From assembly GCA_018969705.1 (NCBI GenBank), contig JAGWXV010000001.1, positions 1-41,127 on the forward strand: 41,127 bases of DNA, given 5' to 3'. Positions 36,245-41,127 of the stretch are shown here, piece after piece. Below the pieces are notes generated by a model. It saw nothing but the letters and a program-made list of their open reading frames with translations. It had not been told where the DNA came from and ran no database searches. This DNA is from Betaproteobacteria bacterium (GTDB lineage Bacteria > Pseudomonadota > Gammaproteobacteria > Burkholderiales > Burkholderiaceae_A). Within the stretch, counting starts at the first letter, position 1; each line of letters begins with the position of its first letter. The translations under genes were made by a program, and so were the position numbers.

Positions 36245-38518
36245 TTAGGCTGGCACGCAATCCACGAAATACTCGAGCTTGCCATCCACATTTTGCTCAA
36301 CGAGCCCATGGATGTCGGCCTCAAAACCCGGGAATTCAGCATTAAAGCGACGTGCGAACTGCAGATACTGAATGATGGTTTTATTAAACCGCTCGCCAGG
36401 GATAAGCAGCGGAATGCCCGGCGGATAAGGAGTCAGTAGGCTGGTCGTAATTCGGCCCTCAAGCTGATCGATGGGCACGCGCTGGGTTTTACGGTGGGCT
36501 AAATAGCCAAAGGCCTCGGCTGGCTTCATTGCAGGATTCATATTCGAGAGATACATCTCGGTGGTCAGCCGGGCAATATCGTTGGCCTTGTACATATCGT
36601 GCAGCTGCTGGCAGAGATCTGCTAGGCCCACACGTTCATATTGTGGCTGCTTGGCACAGAACTCTGGCAGCACGCGCCACATGGGCTGATTTTTATCGTA
36701 GTCGTCTTTGAATTGCTGCAAGGCGGTGAGTAAAGTATTCCAGCGTCCCTTGGTGATACCGATCGTAAACATAATGAAAAACGAATACAGGCCGGTCTTC
36801 TCAACAATCACACCATGCTCGGCTAAATATTTGGTCACAATCGAAGCTGGAATACCGCGCGCGTCGAACTCGCCTTTTATATTCAGCCCTGGGGTAATCA
36901 CCGTGGATTTGATGGGATCGAGCATATTGAATCCCGGCACCAGGCCATCAAAGCCATGCCAGTCATCATTGGGGTCGAGCTCCCACTCGGAGCGATTGGC
37001 CATGCCCCAGCTATCTGAGGTGACATCCTCTGGGCCCCAGACCTTGAACCACCAATCCAGGCCAAACTCTTCATCCACTTTACGCATGGCGCGGCGGAAG
37101 TCCAAAGCCTCAACAATCGATTCCTCGACCAAAGCGGTTCCGCCGGGTGGCTCCATCATGGCGGCCGCTACATCGAGCGAGGCGATGATGGCGTATTGCG
37201 GGCTGGTCGAGGTGTGCATTAGATAGGCTTCGTTAAAGAGATCCCGATCGAGTTTACGGGTCTCACTTTCCTGCACCAGCACCTGCGAAGCCTGTGATAG
37301 GCCCGCTAAAAGCTTGTGGGTCGATTGTGTCGAAAACACCAAAGGATCTTTAGGTCTTGGGCGGTCCTTTCCGATGGCATGCATGTCTTTATAGAAGTCA
37401 TGAAAACAGGCATGCGGAATCCAGGCCTCGTCGAAATGCAGGGTATCAATGGTGCTGCCGATTACCTCTTTGATCATCTCCACGTTGTACAACACGCCGT
37501 CATAAGTGCTTTGCGTAATCGTCAGAATCCGGGGATGGACACTGCCATTTCCGCTTTTTAGCGCCTCACGTGCGAAGGGATTAGCTTCAATTTTTTTCCG
37601 AATATTTTCTGGCTTGAATTCCTCAAGCGGAATTGGGCCAATAATGCCGAGATGATTACGGGTCGGCATTAAGAACACGGGGATCGCTCCGGTCATCGTA
37701 ATCGCATGCAGCACACTCTTGTGACAGTTGCGATCCACTACAACAATGTCGCCGGGCGCAACCGAGGCATGCCAGACAATTTTGTTCGAAGTTGAAGTGC
37801 CGTTGGTAACAAAAAAACAGTGGTCCGCATTAAAGATACGGGCAGCGTTGCGCTCTGAGGCGGCTACCGGACCAGTGTGATCCAAGAGTTGCCCCAGTTC
37901 ATCGACCGCATTACAGACATCTGCCCGGAGCATGTTCTCGCCAAAAAATTGGTGAAACATCTGCCCCACGGGTGACTTCAAAAATGCCACACCGCCCGAG
38001 TGGCCCGGGCAATGCCATGAATAAGATCCATCCTGGGCATATTCCAATAAGGCCCGAAAAAATGGCGGCGCCAGAGAATCCATATAGGACTTCACCTCGC
38101 GCAAGATATGTCGAGCAACAAACTCCGGCGTATCTTCAAACATATGAATAAAACCATGGAGCTCACGCAACACATCATTAGGAATATGGCGCGAAGTCCG
38201 AGTCTCTCCATAGATGTAGATCGGGATTTCGGCATTGCGAAAACGAATTTCGCTCACAAACGCCCGAATATTTTTCAGCGCAGCATCAGTTTCTTCCGGG
38301 GAGCCGGCGCCAAACTCTTCATCGTCGATCGACAAAATAAAGGCGGAGGCGCGGCTTTGCTGCTGGGCGAACTGCGAAAGGTCGCCGTAACTGGTCACAC
38401 CCAAGACCTCGACACCCTCTTTTTCCAAGGCATCTGCAAGCGCTCGGATCCCCAGGCCGGAGGCATTTTCCGAGCGGAAGTCTTCGTCAATGATTACGAC
38501 CGGAAATCGAAACTTCAT
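36245..38518 (-). CDS. Orn/Lys/Arg decarboxylase, fold-type I (specificity unassigned)
   Basis: A 757-residue PLP-dependent decarboxylase of the group with an N-terminal receiver-like wing domain (residues about 1-130), a large aminotransferase-fold core, and a C-terminal domain. The PLP lysine is Lys402 in STQSTHKLLAGLSQAS, the ring-stacking histidine region is DRNCHKSV, and the aspartate is in LHFDEAWIPHA. Other family marks are WHCPGHSGGVAFLKSP and LLTPYPPGIPLLIPGE. Substrate (arginine, lysine or ornithine) cannot be decided by eye. It would yield agmatine, cadaverine or putrescine. It is divergent from rpoH across 188 bases containing CIRCE, which lies nearer rpoH. Confidence 0.92.
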   Translation of the reverse strand: MKFRFPVVIIDEDFRSENASGLGIRALADALEKEGVEVLGVTSYGDLSQFAQQQSRASAFILSIDDEEFGAGSPEETDAALKNIRAFVSEIRFRNAEIPIYIYGETRTSRHIPNDVLRELHGFIHMFEDTPEFVARHILREVKSYMDSLAPPFFRALLEYAQDGSYSWHCPGHSGGVAFLKSPVGQMFHQFFGENMLRADVCNAVDELGQLLDHTGPVAASERNAARIFNADHCFFVTNGTSTSNKIVWHASVAPGDIVVVDRNCHKSVLHAITMTGAIPVFLMPTRNHLGIIGPIPLEEFKPENIRKKIEANPFAREALKSGNGSVHPRILTITQSTYDGVLYNVEMIKEVIGSTIDTLHFDEAWIPHACFHDFYKDMHAIGKDRPRPKDPLVFSTQSTHKLLAGLSQASQVLVQESETRKLDRDLFNEAYLMHTSTSPQYAIIASLDVAAAMMEPPGGTALVEESIVEALDFRRAMRKVDEEFGLDWWFKVWGPEDVTSDSWGMANRSEWELDPNDDWHGFDGLVPGFNMLDPIKSTVITPGLNIKGEFDARGIPASIVTKYLAEHGVIVEKTGLYSFFIMFTIGITKGRWNTLLTALQQFKDDYDKNQPMWRVLPEFCAKQPQYERVGLADLCQQLHDMYKANDIARLTTEMYLSNMNPAMKPAEAFGYLAHRKTQRVPIDQLEGRITTSLLTPYPPGIPLLIPGERFNKTIIQYLQFARRFNAEFPGFEADIHGLVEQNVDGKLEYFVDCVPA

Positions 38519-38635
38519 GGCCCAGACCCCCGTGACCGGAAATTGAAGAGACGGGATAGTAGGTCAAAACCCGTCGCGCAGGAGGACTTTGCCCGACAGG
38601 CTCCGCAGAGCGTCGCAGGAATGCAACTGGGGGGT

Positions 38636-38662
38636 TTAGCACTCGGGAACCTCGAGTGCTAA
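38636..38662. promoter_or_regulatory. CIRCE operator (HrcA binding site) upstream of rpoH
   Basis: A perfect match to the CIRCE consensus: TTAGCACTC (38636-38644), a 9-base spacer, and GAGTGCTAA (38654-38662). CIRCE is the target of the heat-shock repressor HrcA. A sigma-70-like promoter can be read inside it (TTAGCA at 38636-38641, 18-base spacer, TAAAAT at 38660-38665), so HrcA binding would block rpoH transcription. The rpoH ATG is 44 bases downstream. The divergent decarboxylase starts 117 bases away on the other side and is less likely to be controlled by it. Confidence 0.93.
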
Positions 38663-38706
38663 AATTCGGGCTTATTAATCAGTAATCGCTTTCGGAGGCT
38701 TTCCCA

Positions 38707-39591
38707 ATGAGCGCCCAGGCTCTCTCGGCGGACCATGCCCTGACCGCCCTCTCTTTATCGCCAGCAGGCAACCTGGATGCCTATGTTCGGGCTGTCCAGC
38801 AGTTCCCCTTGCTCTCCGCAGAGCGGGAAGAGGAGCTCGCCCTCAGGTTTCGGGTATCGAACGACCTTGATGCGGCGAGAGAGTTAGTGTTAACTCACTT
38901 AAGGCTCGTGGTCTCGATTTCCCGGCAGTTCAAAGGCTATGGCCTTCCTCAGGCTGACCTTATCCAAGAGGGGAACATCGGCCTGATGAAGGCCGTAAAG
39001 CGCTTTGATCCTACCCGCGGCGTGCGGCTCGTATCGTTTGCATTGCTGTGGATCAAGGCGGAAATCCACGAATACATCTTGCGAAATTGGCAGCTCGTTA
39101 AGGTTGCGACGACCAAGGCCCAGCGCAAGCTGTTCTTCAACCTGAGGTCAATGAAGAAGACCCTCGGTGTTCAAGAAGGCGTCTCTCTGGATCAGGCGAA
39201 GCAGATCGCCCGAGAACTCAATGTTGCGCCAAGCGACGTGCTGGAGATGGACCAGCGTCTTTCAGGCGGGGATATCGCAATCGAAGCCAATAACGATGCT
39301 GCCGAGGATACATTTGCCCCGATTGCCTATCTCGCAGCCCCGGATGCCGATCCGGCGCAGGTGGTTGAGGCCGAGCAGTCCGCGGCACTGCAATCCCAGG
39401 GACTACTGCAGGCACTGCATCAGCTCGATGAGCGTAGCCGAGAGATTGTGATCGCACGCTGGCTTAAAGAAGATGACGACGGCGGGGCCGCCACGCTTCA
39501 TGAACTCGCTGCACGCTTTGGAATCTCTGCAGAGCGGGTTCGACAAATTGAGGCGGCAGCGCTGAAAAAACTTCGCGCAACGCTCTCTTAA
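38707..39591 (+). CDS. rpoH: RNA polymerase heat-shock sigma factor sigma-32
   Basis: RpoH directs transcription of heat-shock genes. The 294-residue sigma-70 family protein has region 1.2-2 (ELVLTHLRLVVSISRQFKGY, GLPQADLIQEGNIGLMKAVK, RFDPTRGVRLVSFALLWIKA), the diagnostic RpoH box QRKLFFNLR at residues 139-147, and region 4 with the helix-turn-helix LHELAARFGISAERVRQIEA. GGAGG lies eight bases before the ATG. A perfect CIRCE element covers the apparent promoter, so HrcA control of sigma-32 is likely. No sigma-32 type promoter was recognised upstream. Confidence 0.97.
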   Translation: MSAQALSADHALTALSLSPAGNLDAYVRAVQQFPLLSAEREEELALRFRVSNDLDAARELVLTHLRLVVSISRQFKGYGLPQADLIQEGNIGLMKAVKRFDPTRGVRLVSFALLWIKAEIHEYILRNWQLVKVATTKAQRKLFFNLRSMKKTLGVQEGVSLDQAKQIARELNVAPSDVLEMDQRLSGGDIAIEANNDAAEDTFAPIAYLAAPDADPAQVVEAEQSAALQSQGLLQALHQLDERSREIVIARWLKEDDDGGAATLHELAARFGISAERVRQIEAAALKKLRATLS

Positions 39592-39624
39592 TTTTTAGTG
39601 TTTCATTTATAGCCGGCCATCGTA

Positions 39625-40395
39625 ATGTCAGCGCGGCGCTCAAACCAACTGCTTTGGGCGCTGATCGCTCTGCCAATTTATTTGTCTGCTGGTCTTTCCG
39701 CGCATGAAAAGGCTCAAGCACAAAACGCAATCGGTGCAACTGCAACCGTGCATGGACTGCAGTGGGACCTTCACGAGATGACGATTGGTCAAGTCAAGCA
39801 AATGGCGCAGGCCACTGGATTTATTAGCCGTGCCGAGCGCGAGGGCGGGGGCGAAGTCTACGAGGCGGGCTGGACAAAGAAATCAGGCTGGACCTGGCGG
39901 ACACCGTTCGGGGTTCCTGCGCTTGACCGGGAGCCTGCCGTTCATCTTACGTTCGATGAGGCCCAAACGATCTGTAAGTATTTTGGAAAGCGACTTCCCA
40001 GTGATCGTGAGTGGACACAGGCCGCCTATCTCGAACAGCGGCCAGCTCCCCCTGCTGGTTTTATCTCGGGGCAACGCTACCCCTATCCAAACGGCAATTC
40101 AGCATCGACAAGCCACTGCTTAACCGGCTGTGGCAATTATCGGGGCGCCGCTCCTGCGGGCAGTCTTACACGCGGCGTTGGCCATGTGGCAGTAATGACA
40201 ACACCCGCGGGTGTCAACGGGCTTTATGAGATGGGCGGCAATGTCTGGGAATGGATTGATACGGGTTCAGGCAACGAACGCATTACACGCAGCAGTTCCT
40301 GGTGGTATGGCCCAGAGCGTCAACGCGAATCAGATGTCGCAACAAAGCCAAGAGACACGCGCGTGGTGTATATCGGATTTCGTTGCGTTCGATGA
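39625..40395 (+). CDS. SUMF/FGE-fold exported protein lacking the FGE catalytic cysteines
   Basis: A 256-residue protein with a signal peptide (LLWALIALPIYLSAGLSA). The rest is a formylglycine-generating-enzyme-like (C-type-lectin-related) domain: EMTIGQVKQMAQATGF, AVHLTFDEAQTICKYFGKRL, PSDREWTQAAY, GLYEMGGNVWEWID and the terminal YIGFRCVR. In true FGE a Cys-x4-Cys pair follows the GGS motif; here the matching segment is RSSSWWYGPERQ, putting Tyr228 and Gln233 at those places. Sulfatase activation is therefore unlikely. A separate Cys-x3-Cys (SHCLTGCGN) remains. It starts 33 bases after rpoH without a terminator between, so it may be cotranscribed. Function unknown. Confidence 0.88.
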   Translation: MSARRSNQLLWALIALPIYLSAGLSAHEKAQAQNAIGATATVHGLQWDLHEMTIGQVKQMAQATGFISRAEREGGGEVYEAGWTKKSGWTWRTPFGVPALDREPAVHLTFDEAQTICKYFGKRLPSDREWTQAAYLEQRPAPPAGFISGQRYPYPNGNSASTSHCLTGCGNYRGAAPAGSLTRGVGHVAVMTTPAGVNGLYEMGGNVWEWIDTGSGNERITRSSSWWYGPERQRESDVATKPRDTRVVYIGFRCVR

Positions 40396-40433
40396 ACAAT
40401 GCAGCGCTGTAATTTCAAAGCTGCCTTAGGCGA

Positions 40434-41127
40434 CTACAGCCAGTAGTGGTCCAGTAACAGGGCAGCGAACAGCAGCGCCAAATAGTTGATCGAATATTTG
40501 AAGGTTTTGCGGGCAAGCGGCTCGGAGTATTGCTGATAAAGCTTCCAAGCCAGCCAGAGAAAATAAGCGCCCAGCAGCAAGGCCGAGCAGAGATAAATCA
40601 GACCGCTCATGCCGATCAATGTCGGCAGTGCTGTCGTCGCCACCAGCAGCAGCGTGTACAGGAGAATGTGAAGCTGTGTGAATCGGGCTCCATGGGTTAC
40701 CGGCAGCATCGGCAGGCCTGAACGTGCATAGTCATCTGTGCGATATAAAGCGAGCGCCCAGAAATGCGGTGGTGTCCAGACAAAAATAATGAGAAACAAG
40801 ACCCAGGCCTCAATAGGCGCCTGGCCCGTTACCGCAGCCCAGCCTAACACCGGCGGCATCGCGCCCGATGCGCCCCCGATCACAATGTTTTGTGGAGTAA
40901 GCGGCTTAAGAATGACTGTATAAATAATCGCGTAGCCTACAAAAGTAGCGAGCGTCAGCCAGGTGGTCAGCGGATTGACAAAGGCATACAGTAAAAAAGT
41001 GCCAATGCCGCCAAGGATTCCAGAGAACACAAGCGTCTGAAAAGGTGTCAGCGTGCCCGATGGCAGTGGGCGCCAGGCGGTACGGGCCATCTTGGCATCA
41101 ATATGCTGCTCAACTAAACAATTAATT
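40434..41127 (-). CDS. cyoE: Protoheme IX farnesyltransferase, partial (5' end outside window)
   Basis: CyoE/CtaB attaches a farnesyl group to heme B, making heme O for terminal oxidases. The reading frame continues to the right edge: residues [20 protein letters not shown] correspond to the prenyltransferase motif N-x3-(D/E)-x3-D followed by MxRTxxRPL, so the ATG at 41090 is internal. About six or seven membrane helices follow. The second acidic site appears as [20 protein letters not shown], with TPPHFWALA before it. About the first 80-90 residues lie beyond the edge. It converges on the SUMF-like gene with 38 bases between. Confidence 0.95.
   Translation of the reverse strand, partial: INCLVEQHIDAKMARTAWRPLPSGTLTPFQTLVFSGILGGIGTFLLYAFVNPLTTWLTLATFVGYAIIYTVILKPLTPQNIVIGGASGAMPPVLGWAAVTGQAPIEAWVLFLIIFVWTPPHFWALALYRTDDYARSGLPMLPVTHGARFTQLHILLYTLLLVATTALPTLIGMSGLIYLCSALLLGAYFLWLAWKLYQQYSEPLARKTFKYSINYLALLFAALLLDHYWL

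Noticed and set aside
38519-38635. TTGACC at 38562-38567 (minus strand) as -35 for the decarboxylase gene
   Set aside because: At 16-18 base spacing no acceptable -10 follows.
38640-38706. A sigma-32 type promoter before rpoH
   Set aside because: No CTTGAA/CCCCAT-like pair is present; the sigma-70 reading inside CIRCE fits better.
40434-41090. ATG at 41090 as the cyoE start
   Set aside because: The frame continues upstream to the window edge with conserved prenyltransferase residues, so the gene is cut off by the edge rather than starting there.

Overview
The window is a contiguous stretch of core chromosome from a betaproteobacterium, most likely of the order Burkholderiales. The evidence is gene order: mlaFEDACB-(ABC ATPase)-bolA-murA-hisGD, kdsD-kdsC-lptCAB-rpoN-hpf-ptsN-hprK-rapZ-mutY-mutM, TPR protein-lolB-ispE-tRNA-Gln-prs-rplY-pth-ychF, ftsY opposite rsmD-coaD-ferredoxin, and rpoH close to cyoE. 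I cannot name a genus. There are no insertion sequences, prophage genes, CRISPR arrays or obvious pseudogenes, and no stretch above 300 bases lacks a gene.

Layout. (1) 1-8680, mostly minus strand: hinT (cut by the left edge), hisE, hisI, hisF, hisA, hisH and hisB; then hisC turned round onto the plus strand; then hisD, hisG, murA and bolA. (2) 8710-15374, minus strand: an ABC-2 type ATPase without its permease, the complete Mla phospholipid-transport set (mlaB, C, A, D, E, F), and a KefC-like cation/proton antiporter. (3) 15402-23026, plus strand: Kdo synthesis (kdsD, kdsC), LPS transport (lptC, lptA, lptB), sigma-54 (rpoN), hibernation factor hpf, then ptsN-hprK-rapZ behind its own sigma-70 promoter. 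(4) 22965-24894, minus strand: the 8-oxoguanine repair pair mutY-mutM. (5) 24930-29941, plus strand: TPR protein, lolB, ispE, tRNA-Gln(TTG), prs, rplY, pth. (6) 29979-35219, minus strand: ychF, ferredoxin, coaD, rsmD and two M16 peptidase-family genes, divergent from ftsY (plus). (7) 36245-41127: a large Orn/Lys/Arg decarboxylase (minus), rpoH and a SUMF-family protein (plus), and cyoE (minus, cut by the right edge).

Envelope biogenesis is the main theme: outer-membrane lipid asymmetry (Mla), LPS core and transport (Kds, Lpt), peptidoglycan precursor synthesis (MurA) and lipoprotein insertion (LolB). Histidine and PRPP synthesis, translation and stress control fill the rest.

No wholly new multigene system is visible. 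The best leads are regulatory or architectural: a perfect CIRCE operator over the apparent rpoH promoter; an inverted hisC inside the his cluster; a 10-bp inverted repeat between kefC and kdsD that places two extended -10 motifs face to face; a structured leader before rplY; loss of the ABC-2 permease next to bolA; and a SUMF-family protein downstream of rpoH that lacks the catalytic cysteines of formylglycine-generating enzyme.
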